NCBI RefSeq assembly: GCF_016641735.1
Contig: NZ_JAEDAO010000001.1
Location: 3,906,001-3,970,000 of the forward strand
Direction of reading: 5' to 3'
DNA: 64,000 bases
Source: Ramlibacter algicola
Lineage (GTDB): Bacteria; Pseudomonadota; Gammaproteobacteria; Burkholderiales; Burkholderiaceae_C
This document shows, piece after piece, positions 48,567-56,830 of this stretch. Numbering within the stretch: the stretch's first letter is position 1; every line of letters starts with the position of its first letter. The position numbers were made by a program, and so were the translations under genes. Below the pieces are notes generated by a model. The model had not been told where the DNA came from. It saw nothing but the letters and a program-made list of their open reading frames with translations, and did not search any database.

Positions 48567-51500
48567 CTAGGCGCGTTCCAGCACAGGCTGCAACGCCAAC
48601 CCGGTGTGGGTCCGCAGTCGCACCACCTCCTCGGGCGGCGCGCTGGCGACGACGCGGCCGCCCGCGTTGCCGCCTTCGGGGCCGAGGTCGATGATCCAGT
48701 CGGCTTCGGCGATCACGTCCAGGTCGTGCTCGATCACCACCACGCTGTGGCCGCCATCGACCAGCCGGTGCAGCACGCGGATCAGCTTTTCGACGTCCGC
48801 CATGTGCAGGCCCACCGTCGGTTCGTCCAGCACGTACAGGGTGTGCGGCGGCTTCTGGCCGCGCCGCGTGACGTCGTCGCGCACCTTGGACAGCTCGGTC
48901 ACCAGCTTGATCCGTTGCGCCTCGCCGCCCGAGAGCGTCGGCGACGGCTGGCCCAGCGTGAGGTAGCCCAGCCCGACGTCCTTGAGCAGTTGCAGCGGAT
49001 GGCCCACGTTCGGCATCGAGGCGAAGAACTCCACCGCCTCGTCGACTTCCATCTGCAGCACGTCGCCGATGCTCTTGCCGCGCCACGTCACCGCGAGCGT
49101 CTCCGGATTGAAGCGCGCGCCGTGGCACGACTCGCACGGCACCTTCACGTCCGGCAGGAAGCTCATGGCGATGGTGCGCATGCCCTGCCCTTCGCAGGTC
49201 GGGCAGCGGCCCTCGCCGGTGTTGAACGAGAAGCGCGCCGGGCCGTAGCCACGCGCCTTCGCTTCCAGCGTGTCCGCGAACAGCTTGCGGATGGTGTCCC
49301 AGAAGCCGATATAGGTGGCCGGGCACGAGCGCGGCGTCTTGCCGATCGGCGTCTGGTCCACTTCGAGCACGCGGTCGACCGACTGGTAGCCGTCGACCGA
49401 GGTGCAACCGCTCCACGCCGGCCGCCTGCCGCGGTCGTCCGCTTCGCGGCCCGCCTTGGTGCTGCGTTGCTGCACGGCGGCCTGCACGTTGTGCAGGAGC
49501 ACGTCGCGCGCCAGCGTCGACTTGCCGGAGCCGGAGACGCCGGTGACCACCACCAGCCGCTGCAGCGGCACGTCGACGTCGACGCGCTGCAGGTTGTGCA
49601 GGTCGGCGCCGCGGAGGTGGAGGAAGCGAGCGCCTCCACCACCACCCTCACCCCCACCCTCTCCCGCCAGCGGGAGAGGGAGTTTCTTGGACTTGCTCCC
49701 TCTCCCCTCCGGGGAGAGGGCCGGGGTGAGGGGCGCGCCGTTGCCGCTGCCGTTGCCGCTGCCATTCACCGCCCGCCTCGGCTTCACCGGATGCTTCATC
49801 GCATGCAGCAGGTACCTGCCCGTCAGCGACTCCTCGCTCGCGGTCACGTCCTCCGCGGTTCCTTGCGCGATCACGCGTCCACCGCGCTTGCCCGCGCTCG
49901 GGCCGATGTCGATGATGTGGTCGGCACGGCGGATGGTGTCCTCGTCGTGCTCCACCACCACCAGCGTGTTGCCCTTGCCGCCCAGCTTGTGCAGGGCGTC
50001 GAGCAGGATCTGGTTGTCGCGCGCGTGCAGGCCGATCGTCGGCTCATCCAGCACGTAGCAGACCCCCTGCAGGTTCGACCCCAGTTGCGCAGCCAGGCGG
50101 ATGCGCTGCGCTTCGCCGCCCGACAGGGTCGGCGCGCCGCGGTCCAGCGTCAGGTAGCCCAGCCCGACTTCCTCCAGGAACTCGAGGCGGCTGCGGATCT
50201 CGGGGATCAGGTCGCGCGCGATGCCTTGCTCGCGGTCGGTGAGCCCGCCCTGCGCCTGCAGCGTCTCGATCCAGCGCCGCACGTCGGTGACCGACAGCGC
50301 GGCGATCTCTGCGATGCCGATGCCTGCGAACGTCACCGCGCGCGCCTGCGCGTTCAGGCGCGTGCCTTCGCACACCGGGCACACCTCGTCGGTGAGGTCC
50401 TCGACTTCCGGTTCGGCGAAGGTCTGCTCGCGGCCCTTGGCGTCGTCGGCCTGCACCGTGTCGTCGAATGCCTTGCGCTGGTCGCGCGTGAGCTTCACGC
50501 CCGTGCCCACGCACTCGGGGCACCAGCCGTGCTTGCTGTTGTACGAGAACAGGCGCGGGTCGAGTTCCGCGTAGCTGGTGCTGCACACCGGGCAGGCGCG
50601 GCGCACCGAAAACACTTCGATCGAGCCGATGTGCGAATGCTTGCCGCTGGCGAACACGTCGCGCAGGCCGTCCAGGGGTGCCAGCAGGTGCAGCACGCCC
50701 TTGCCGTGCTCCAGCGCTTCGTCCAGCTTGCGGCGCAGCAGGTCCTCGTTGGCCGGCGTGACGTCGAGGTCGCACACCGGCAGCTCGATCGTGTGTTCCT
50801 TGAAGCGGTCGATGCGCGGGAAGCCCTGCGTCGGCAGGAAGTCGCCGTCCACGCGCAGGTGCGAGTAGCCGCGCGGGCGCGCCCACTCGGCCAGCTCGGT
50901 GTACACGCCCTTGCGGTTCACCACCAGCGGCGCGAGCAGGCCGACGTGGTGGCCGCGGTAGCGCTTCATGATCTGCGCCGCGATGCTGTCGGCCGTCTGC
51001 GGCCGCACCTCGGCGCCGTCCTTCACGCAGTGCTGCACGCCCAGCTTCACGTACAGCAGGCGCAGGAAGTGCCACACCTCGGTCGTCGTGCCGACGGTGG
51101 ACTTGCGCCCGCCGCGCGACAGCCGCTGCTCGATCGCCACCGTCGGCGGGATGCCGTACACCGCGTCGACCTCCGGCCGGCCCGCCGGTTGCACGATGCT
51201 GCGCGCGTACGCGTTCAGCGATTCGAGATACCGCCGCTGCCCTTCGTTGAACAGGATGTCGAACGCCAGCGTCGACTTGCCCGACCCCGACACCCCGGTG
51301 ATCACGCTGAACTTGTTGTGCGGGATGGAGACGGACAGGTTCTTGAGATTGTGTTCATGTGCATTCACGATCTCGATCGCCTGGACCCGCTGCTTCGCTC
51401 CCTCCCCCGCTCGCGGGAGAGGGTTGGAGTGAGGGCTCTTCTCCGCCACCATCCCGATCGCCAGGTCATAGTCCCGCAGCGCCTTCGCCGTGTGTGACGC

Positions 51501-54485
51501 CGGATGCTTCTTCACTTCCTCAGGCGGACCTTCCGCGATCAGCAGGCCGCCGCCGTCGCCGCCTTCCGGCCCCAGGTCGACCAGCCAGTCGGCCGCGCGG
51601 ATCACGTCGAGGTTGTGTTCGATGACGACCAGCGAGTGCCCGGCTTCCAGCAGCTTGCGCAGCGCGCGCATCAGCTTGGCGATGTCGTCGAAGTGCAGGC
51701 CGGTGGTCGGCTCGTCGAACAGGAACAGCGTGCCCTTGGTCGCCAGCCGTTGCCGCGAGGCGCTGGCCGATTTGGCCGCTTCGGCGAGGAACCCCGCGAG
51801 CTTGAGCCGTTGCGATTCACCGCCCGACAGCGTCGGCACCGGCTGCCCCAGCTTCACGTACTCGAGGCCGACGTCGACGATCGGCTGCAGCGCGCGGATC
51901 ACGTCGCGGTCGCCCGCGAACAGCTGTGCCGCTTCGCTGACGGTGAGTTCCAGCACGTCGGCGACGTTGAGCGTGCGCGGCTTCACGCTGCCGATCGCCT
52001 GCCGCTCGATGGTCACTTCGAGGATCTCGGGCCGGTAGCGCTTGCCGTCGCAATCGGGGCAGCGCAGGTAGACGTCCGACAGGAACTGCATCTCGACGTG
52101 CTCGAAGCCGGAGCCGCCGCAGGTGGGGCAGCGGCCGTCACCGCTGTTGAAGCTGAACTTCGCGGCCGTGTAGCCACGCTGCCGCGCGAGCGGGCTGGTG
52201 GCGAAGATCTCGCGGATCGTGTCCCATGCCCCGACATAGCTGACGGGATTGGAGCGCGCCGTCTTGCCGATCGGCGACTGGTCCACGAACACGACGTCGC
52301 CCAGGTGGTCGGCGCCGAGCAGGCGTTCGTGGTGGCCCGGCGCCTCGGTGGCGCGGCCGAAGTGGCGCAGCAGCGCCGGCGCCAGGATGTCCTGCACCAG
52401 CGTCGACTTGCCCGAGCCCGAGACGCCGGTGACGCACACCAGCCGCTGCAGCGGAAACTCCACCGACAGGTTCTTCAGGTTGTGCTCGCAGGCGCCTTCG
52501 AGGACCAGCCGCGGCGTCGCATCGACCACCGCCCGCTTGAAGCCCATGCCCACGTGCTTGCGGCCGCCGAGGTACGCACCGGTCAGCGTGTCCGCGCTGC
52601 GCAGCGCGTCGATGCCGCCGTCGAACACGATGTGGCCGCCCTTCTCGCCCGGCGCCGGCCCCATGTCGATCACGCGATCGGCCGCGAGCATCACCGCGGG
52701 GTCGTGCTCCACCACCACCAGCGTGTTGCCGGCGTCGCGCAGCCGCTGCATCGCCTGCGTGATGCGGTGGATGTCGCGCGGGTGCAAGCCGATGCTGGGT
52801 TCGTCGAGCACGAACAGCGTGTTCACCAGCGAGGTGCCGAGCGCGGTCGTGAGGTTGATGCGCTGCACCTCGCCACCCGAGAGCGTGCGGCTCTGGCGGT
52901 CCAGCGTGAGGTAGCCGATGCCGACGTCGACCAGGTACTTCAGGCGGGTGGTGATTTCCTCGAAGAGGAGCTTGAGGGCCTGGTGTTCGCCCGAGAGGCC
53001 CTCACTCCCGCCCTCTCCCGCACGCGGGAGAGGGAGTCCCTCTTCGCTCCCTCTCCCGCTGGCGGGAGAGGCTTGGGGTGAGGGTGGTGACAGCCGTGCG
53101 AAGAACGCGCGCAGCTTCGCGATGGGCATCAGCATCAAGTCATGCAGCGACAACCCCGGCAACGCCTCCAGCTGCTCGCGCGACCAGTCCACGCCCACCG
53201 GCATGAAGCGCTTCGACGGCTCCAGCACCGCGTCGGCATCGTCCTTCGACCCCAGCCGCCACAGCATGCTGTCCAGCTTCAGCCGCGCGCCGCCGCAGGT
53301 CTCGCACGGCGTGTAGCTGCGGTACTTGGACAAGAGCACGCGGATGTGCATCTTGTAGGCCTTGCTCTCCAGGTAGCCGAAGAAGCGCTTGATGCCGTAC
53401 CACTGCTTCGACCAGTTGCCTTCGCGGTAATTGGGCGTGCCATGGATCACCCAGTGCTTCTGCTCCGCGGTGAGCTTGGACCACGGCGTGTCGCGCGGGA
53501 TGCCCGCCGCCTCGGCGTGGCGCATCAGGTCGTCCTGGTTCTCCTGCCACGCCGGCGTCTGGAAGATCTTCACCGCGCCCGCGCGCAGCGTGAGCTTGTC
53601 GTTGGGGATCACCAGCCCGTAGTCGACGCCGATCACGCGGCCGAAGCCGCGGCACACCTCGCACGCGCCGACCGGCGAGTTGAACGAGAACATCGACGGG
53701 ATCGGGTCGGCGTAGCGGATGTCGCTGTCCGGGCAGTGCAGGCCGGTGGAGAACTTCCAGACTTCGCTGGTGTCATCGTCCACCTGCGCGTAGACGGCCA
53801 TCCTCCCCGTCCCCCGCTTCAGCGCCATCTCGATCGCCTCGATCGCGCGCACCTTCTCCACGCCCTGGATGCGAAAGCGATCGGCGACGACGTCGAGCAC
53901 CTTGCGCGGCCCCGTCGGCGTGGCGACCTCGCGCTCCGCCTGCACGCGCGTGAAGCCGCTGGCGGACAGCCACTGCTCGATTTCTTCCGGCGTCGTGCCG
54001 CCCGGCAGTTCCACCGGGAACGTCACCACCAGGCGCGGATCGGTCTCCTTCGTGCGCGCGAGCAGGTCCGCATAGACCGTCTCCGGCGTGTCATGCCGCA
54101 CGCGCTTGGCGGTCTTGCGGTCGAACACGTCGGCGGCGCGCGCGAACAGCAGCTTCAGGTGGTCGTTCAGCTCCGTCATCGTGCCGACCGTGGAGCGTGA
54201 CGAGCGCACCGGATTGGTCTGGTCGATCGCGATCGCCGGCGGCACGCCTTCGACGCGGTCGACGGCCGGCTTGTCCATGCGGTCCAGGAACTGGCGCGCG
54301 TAGGCCGAGAACGTCTCGACGTAGCGCCGCTGCCCTTCCGCATACAGCGTGTCGAACACCAGGCTGGACTTGCCGGAGCCGCTGGGCCCGGTGACCACCG
54401 TCAGTTCGCCCGTGCGCAGGTCGAGGTCGAGGTTCTTGAGGTTGTGCTGCCTGGCGCCGCGGATGCGGATCAGTCCCTGGGTCAT
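48567..54485 (-). CDS. uvrA: Tandem-duplicated (four-ATPase) excinuclease ABC subunit A
   Basis: 1972 residues, twice the length of UvrA. Residues 1 to about 1010 are one complete UvrA and about 1030-1972 a second. Four Walker A motifs are seen (TGPSGSGKS once, TGVSGSGKS three times) and four signatures (LSGGEVQRI, LSGGESQRL and LSGGEAQRI twice). Zinc modules include CETCGGARL, CPTCGGSGF, CPVCEGTRL and CPTCEGQGM. UvrA finds bulky DNA lesions as a dimer and loads UvrB; the fusion may be a covalent dimer. Three linkers (about residues 466-498, 1017-1032, 1585-1615) are encoded by class B repeats. Downstream lies a class C repeat. Confidence 0.95.
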   Translation of the reverse strand: MTQGLIRIRGARQHNLKNLDLDLRTGELTVVTGPSGSGKSSLVFDTLYAEGQRRYVETFSAYARQFLDRMDKPAVDRVEGVPPAIAIDQTNPVRSSRSTVGTMTELNDHLKLLFARAADVFDRKTAKRVRHDTPETVYADLLARTKETDPRLVVTFPVELPGGTTPEEIEQWLSASGFTRVQAEREVATPTGPRKVLDVVADRFRIQGVEKVRAIEAIEMALKRGTGRMAVYAQVDDDTSEVWKFSTGLHCPDSDIRYADPIPSMFSFNSPVGACEVCRGFGRVIGVDYGLVIPNDKLTLRAGAVKIFQTPAWQENQDDLMRHAEAAGIPRDTPWSKLTAEQKHWVIHGTPNYREGNWSKQWYGIKRFFGYLESKAYKMHIRVLLSKYRSYTPCETCGGARLKLDSMLWRLGSKDDADAVLEPSKRFMPVGVDWSREQLEALPGLSLHDLMLMPIAKLRAFFARLSPPSPQASPASGRGSEEGLPLPRAGEGGSEGLSGEHQALKLLFEEITTRLKYLVDVGIGYLTLDRQSRTLSGGEVQRINLTTALGTSLVNTLFVLDEPSIGLHPRDIHRITQAMQRLRDAGNTLVVVEHDPAVMLAADRVIDMGPAPGEKGGHIVFDGGIDALRSADTLTGAYLGGRKHVGMGFKRAVVDATPRLVLEGACEHNLKNLSVEFPLQRLVCVTGVSGSGKSTLVQDILAPALLRHFGRATEAPGHHERLLGADHLGDVVFVDQSPIGKTARSNPVSYVGAWDTIREIFATSPLARQRGYTAAKFSFNSGDGRCPTCGGSGFEHVEMQFLSDVYLRCPDCDGKRYRPEILEVTIERQAIGSVKPRTLNVADVLELTVSEAAQLFAGDRDVIRALQPIVDVGLEYVKLGQPVPTLSGGESQRLKLAGFLAEAAKSASASRQRLATKGTLFLFDEPTTGLHFDDIAKLMRALRKLLEAGHSLVVIEHNLDVIRAADWLVDLGPEGGDGGGLLIAEGPPEEVKKHPASHTAKALRDYDLAIGMVAEKSPHSNPLPRAGEGAKQRVQAIEIVNAHEHNLKNLSVSIPHNKFSVITGVSGSGKSTLAFDILFNEGQRRYLESLNAYARSIVQPAGRPEVDAVYGIPPTVAIEQRLSRGGRKSTVGTTTEVWHFLRLLYVKLGVQHCVKDGAEVRPQTADSIAAQIMKRYRGHHVGLLAPLVVNRKGVYTELAEWARPRGYSHLRVDGDFLPTQGFPRIDRFKEHTIELPVCDLDVTPANEDLLRRKLDEALEHGKGVLHLLAPLDGLRDVFASGKHSHIGSIEVFSVRRACPVCSTSYAELDPRLFSYNSKHGWCPECVGTGVKLTRDQRKAFDDTVQADDAKGREQTFAEPEVEDLTDEVCPVCEGTRLNAQARAVTFAGIGIAEIAALSVTDVRRWIETLQAQGGLTDREQGIARDLIPEIRSRLEFLEEVGLGYLTLDRGAPTLSGGEAQRIRLAAQLGSNLQGVCYVLDEPTIGLHARDNQILLDALHKLGGKGNTLVVVEHDEDTIRRADHIIDIGPSAGKRGGRVIAQGTAEDVTASEESLTGRYLLHAMKHPVKPRRAVNGSGNGSGNGAPLTPALSPEGRGSKSKKLPLPLAGEGGGEGGGGGARFLHLRGADLHNLQRVDVDVPLQRLVVVTGVSGSGKSTLARDVLLHNVQAAVQQRSTKAGREADDRGRRPAWSGCTSVDGYQSVDRVLEVDQTPIGKTPRSCPATYIGFWDTIRKLFADTLEAKARGYGPARFSFNTGEGRCPTCEGQGMRTIAMSFLPDVKVPCESCHGARFNPETLAVTWRGKSIGDVLQMEVDEAVEFFASMPNVGHPLQLLKDVGLGYLTLGQPSPTLSGGEAQRIKLVTELSKVRDDVTRRGQKPPHTLYVLDEPTVGLHMADVEKLIRVLHRLVDGGHSVVVIEHDLDVIAEADWIIDLGPEGGNAGGRVVASAPPEEVVRLRTHTGLALQPVLERA
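49643..49732. repeat. Class B repeat pair inside uvrA
   Basis: Two GGGAGAGGG/CCCTCTCCC palindromes in inverted orientation, separated by about 18 bases, read in frame as a Pro/Gly/Glu-rich linker containing LSPEGRG and LPLAGEGGG in the second UvrA half. Confidence 0.85.
51391..51436. repeat. Class B repeat (single) inside uvrA
   Basis: One palindromic unit (CTCCCCCGCTCGCGGGAGAG) encoding SNPLPRAGEGAK at the junction between the first and second UvrA halves. Confidence 0.85.
52998..53085. repeat. Class B repeat pair inside uvrA
   Basis: Two inverted palindromic units (CTCTCCCGCACGCGGGAGAG and CTCTCCCGCTGGCGGGAGAG), encoding SPASGRGSEEG and LPLPRAGEGG in a linker of the first UvrA half, just before EHQALKLLFEE. 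Confidence 0.85.
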
Positions 54486-54591
54486 ACGGTGCTTCTTGTG
54501 GGCGGTCGGGCGTGGAGGCGGGACATTCTAGGGATGCGGCCGGGCTGAGCCGGGTGGAGGGTCAAGCGTGCGGATTTGGCAGGCGCGTGCG

Positions 54592-54756
54592 GTGCGCCGG
54601 CTTCCGCCGGCTGGCACTTCTCAACACAGAGGACGCAGAGGAACGAGAGAGGACGCAGAGGACTCCTTGCTTTGTCGCTTCCTTGTCTTCTCCGTGTCCT
54701 CTCTCCTTCCTCCGTGGCCTCCGCGTTGAAACCAGCAGCGCGCCAGCGCTGCGCAC
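54592..54756. repeat. Class C inverted repeat with terminal hairpins
   Basis: Core arms ACACAGAGGACGCAGAGG and CCTCCGTGGCCTCCGCGTTG. Outer ends begin GTGCGC and end GCGCAC and each carries a small hairpin (GCCGGC/GCCGGC left, AGCGCGCC/AGCGCT right). The right end abuts the stop of the LuxR-type gene. It fills the 270 bases between uvrA and that gene. Confidence 0.8.
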
Positions 54757-55382
54757 TAAGGCAACCGCACCGCCAGGGCCCGCATGACGGCAGCCGTGCG
54801 CGTTTCGACGCCCAGCTTCACGTACACGTGCTCCAGATGCTTGTGCACGGTGCGCGGGCTGGTGCCCAGCAGCGCAGCGATCTCGGCGTCGGTCTTGCCG
54901 TGGGCGAGCCAGCGGACGACCTCGCGTTCGCGGGGCGTGAGCGCGTCCGGCCAAGCCCTGGGGCGCGCGGGCGCGATCGGGGCCGGCTCGGCGCGGCGGG
55001 CGGGGCGCGCGCGGCAGGCCACGCGGTACAGGAACGCGAGGTGCGGCTGCAGCAACCGCAGCCGCTCGCGGTCACGTTCGCCGAAGTCCTGCCCGCGGCG
55101 GTTCAGCACCAGGCTGGCCAGCGTGCGCCCGTCCGTCCACAACGGCAGGGTGATCGCGCGGCCAGGCTCCGCATTCGGCGACGCGTTTGCTGGCGAGCCG
55201 ACGATGCTGCGGCGGCCGGTCGCCAGGTCGTCCACCGACAGCGTGCAGAACTCCGACGGGACGAAGTGCGCGACCGCGTTGGCGGCCGCGACGGCGAAGC
55301 GCTGCGGGCTGGACGTGGCCGCTTCCAGCCCCGCGAGCAATCGCAGGGCGGCGGCGTGGTCGTGGCGCGTGAGGTGGTTCAT
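54756..55382 (-). CDS. LuxR/FixJ-type transcriptional regulator
   Basis: 208 residues from the ATG at 55382. The C-terminal helix-turn-helix is clear: LTPREREVVRWLAHGKTD, then EIAALLGTSPRTVHKHLEHV and KLGVETRTAA. The N-terminal 130 residues form a GAF/PAS-like sensor region (RAITLPLWTDGRTLASLVLN), with no receiver aspartate, so it is probably ligand-responsive and not phosphorylated. It is divergent from the methyltransferase gene, 122 bases apart, and is the natural candidate for its control. Confidence 0.86.
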   Translation of the reverse strand: MNHLTRHDHAAALRLLAGLEAATSSPQRFAVAAANAVAHFVPSEFCTLSVDDLATGRRSIVGSPANASPNAEPGRAITLPLWTDGRTLASLVLNRRGQDFGERDRERLRLLQPHLAFLYRVACRARPARRAEPAPIAPARPRAWPDALTPREREVVRWLAHGKTDAEIAALLGTSPRTVHKHLEHVYVKLGVETRTAAVMRALAVRLP

Positions 55383-55504
55383 GGCACGTACGCAAGGCTG
55401 CGTATTGGGCCGTGGCCGCGCCAGCCGCAGCATGCCGCGGCTGGTGCATCCGCACCCAGTCTAGGCAACCACAGCCGCCCTTCAAGCGGGGCAAAGGAGC
55501 AGCC

Positions 55505-56560
55505 ATGGCCATCGATTCGCAGAAGTTGGACGCCTTCATGGGCCAGTTCGTGCACGACATCGGCGCGGTGATGCACGCCGCGACGGTCGTGGTGGGCGAC
55601 CAGTTGGGCCTGTACCGCCGACTCGCCGAAGGGCCGGCCACGGCCGAGCAACTGGCGCGCAAGACGGAGACCGACCCGCGCTACCTGCGCGAATGGCTCT
55701 CGGCCCAGGCGGCCAGCGGCTACGTGCAGCACGACCCGGCGACGGATGCGTTCTCGATGACCGAGGAGCAGGCGTTCGCGCTGGCGCAGGAAGGCAGCCC
55801 GGCATTCATCCCCGGCGCGTTCCAGATCGCCGTCGCGCAGTTCAAGGCGATCCCGAAGATCGCGTCGGTGTTGCGCACCGGGCTCGGCCTGGGCTGGCAC
55901 GAGCACGACGCCGCGCTCTTCCATGGGACCGAGCGCTTCTTCCGGCCGGGCTACGCGGCGCACCTCGTCGAGGAATGGATCCCGGCGCTGGAAGGCATGG
56001 GCAAGCGGCTGCGCGACGGCGCGGAAGTCGCGGACGTCGGCTGCGGCCACGGCGCCTCGACGATGCTGCTGGCCGAGGCCTTCCCGGCGTCACGCTTCAC
56101 CGGCTACGACTACCACGCGCCCTCCATCGAGGTGGCGCGCGAACGCGCGCAGCGCGCCGGCGTGGAGGACCGCGTGCGGTTCGAGGTGGCCACTGCCAAG
56201 GACTTCCCCGCCAGGCGCTATGACCTCGTCGCGATGTTCGACTGCCTGCATGACATGGGCGACCCGGTAGGCGCGGCGGCGCACGTGCGCGAGACGCTGA
56301 AGGACGACGGTGCCTGGATGGTGGTCGAGCCTTTCGCGGGCGACCGGCTGGAGGACAACCTCAACCCGGTCGGCCGGATCTTCTATTCAGCCTCGACCTT
56401 CATCTGCACGCCCGCATCGCGTTCACAGGAAGTCGGCGCCTGCCTCGGCGCGCAAGCCGGCGAGGCGCGCATGCGCGATGTCGCGACGAAAGGCGGCTTC
56501 CACCACTTCCGCCGCGCGGCGGAGACGCCTTTCAACCTGGTGTACGAAGCGCGGCCCTGA
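55505..56560 (+). CDS. Class I SAM-dependent methyltransferase with N-terminal winged helix
   Basis: 351 residues from the ATG at 55505 (AGGAG upstream). The N-terminal 90 residues resemble the winged-helix dimerisation region of O-methyltransferases (LARKTETDPRYLREWLSAQ), and the SAM-binding motif is EVADVGCGHGASTMLL with YDYHAPSIEVAR following. LHDMGDP is the post-II motif. The layout fits the Rv2258c/small-molecule methyltransferase group; the substrate is unknown. It faces the LuxR gene and is followed immediately by a class C repeat. Confidence 0.87.
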   Translation: MAIDSQKLDAFMGQFVHDIGAVMHAATVVVGDQLGLYRRLAEGPATAEQLARKTETDPRYLREWLSAQAASGYVQHDPATDAFSMTEEQAFALAQEGSPAFIPGAFQIAVAQFKAIPKIASVLRTGLGLGWHEHDAALFHGTERFFRPGYAAHLVEEWIPALEGMGKRLRDGAEVADVGCGHGASTMLLAEAFPASRFTGYDYHAPSIEVARERAQRAGVEDRVRFEVATAKDFPARRYDLVAMFDCLHDMGDPVGAAAHVRETLKDDGAWMVVEPFAGDRLEDNLNPVGRIFYSASTFICTPASRSQEVGACLGAQAGEARMRDVATKGGFHHFRRAAETPFNLVYEARP

Positions 56561-56735
56561 GTGCGCCGGCGTTGCCGGCTGTTGAACGCGGACTCCCTAA
56601 CGCAGAGGGCGCAGAGCAAGCGCAGAGAACGCAGAAGGGAAAAGAAAAAAATCTTCAGGGGCTTCTTCTGCGACCTCTGCGCTTGCTCTGCGTCCTCTGC
56701 GTTCCAGCCATCCCAGCAGCGCGCGAGCGCTGCGC
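56561..56735. repeat. Class C inverted repeat, starts on the base after a stop codon
   Basis: It begins directly after the methyltransferase TGA with GTGCGCCGGC and a short hairpin, then CTAACGCAGAGGGCGCAGAG, a loop containing an A-rich run, the matching pyrimidine arm, and an end hairpin AGCGCGCGAGCGCT. Same organisation as 54592-54756. Confidence 0.85.
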
Positions 56736-56783
56736 CGAGTCCTAGTGAGAAGCAGCCGATGCCGCTGAAGGCGTTCAACAAAA

Positions 56784-56809
56784 AAGCCCGCGGCGCGAGC
56801 CGCGGGCTT
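56784..56809 (-). terminator. Rho-independent terminator of the MHS transporter gene
   Basis: A 10-base-pair stem (AAGCCCGCGG/CCGCGGGCTT) with loop CGCGAG; on the minus strand it is followed by a run of T residues (TTTTTTGTT). It ends the transporter transcript. Confidence 0.9.
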
Positions 56810-56830
56810 CCGGGTGACGACCCTCGCGGG

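Noticed and set aside
48606..51497. A plus-strand frame of 963 codons opposite uvrA
   Set aside because: Antisense to the clearly functional UvrA; its sequence is an Arg/His/Gln/Ala-rich mirror of the real gene.
52981..53100. The UvrA repeat linkers as a sign of a frameshift or assembly error
   Set aside because: The frame remains open on both sides and the class B-derived peptides are read in the same phase at all sites, which is not what random errors would give.
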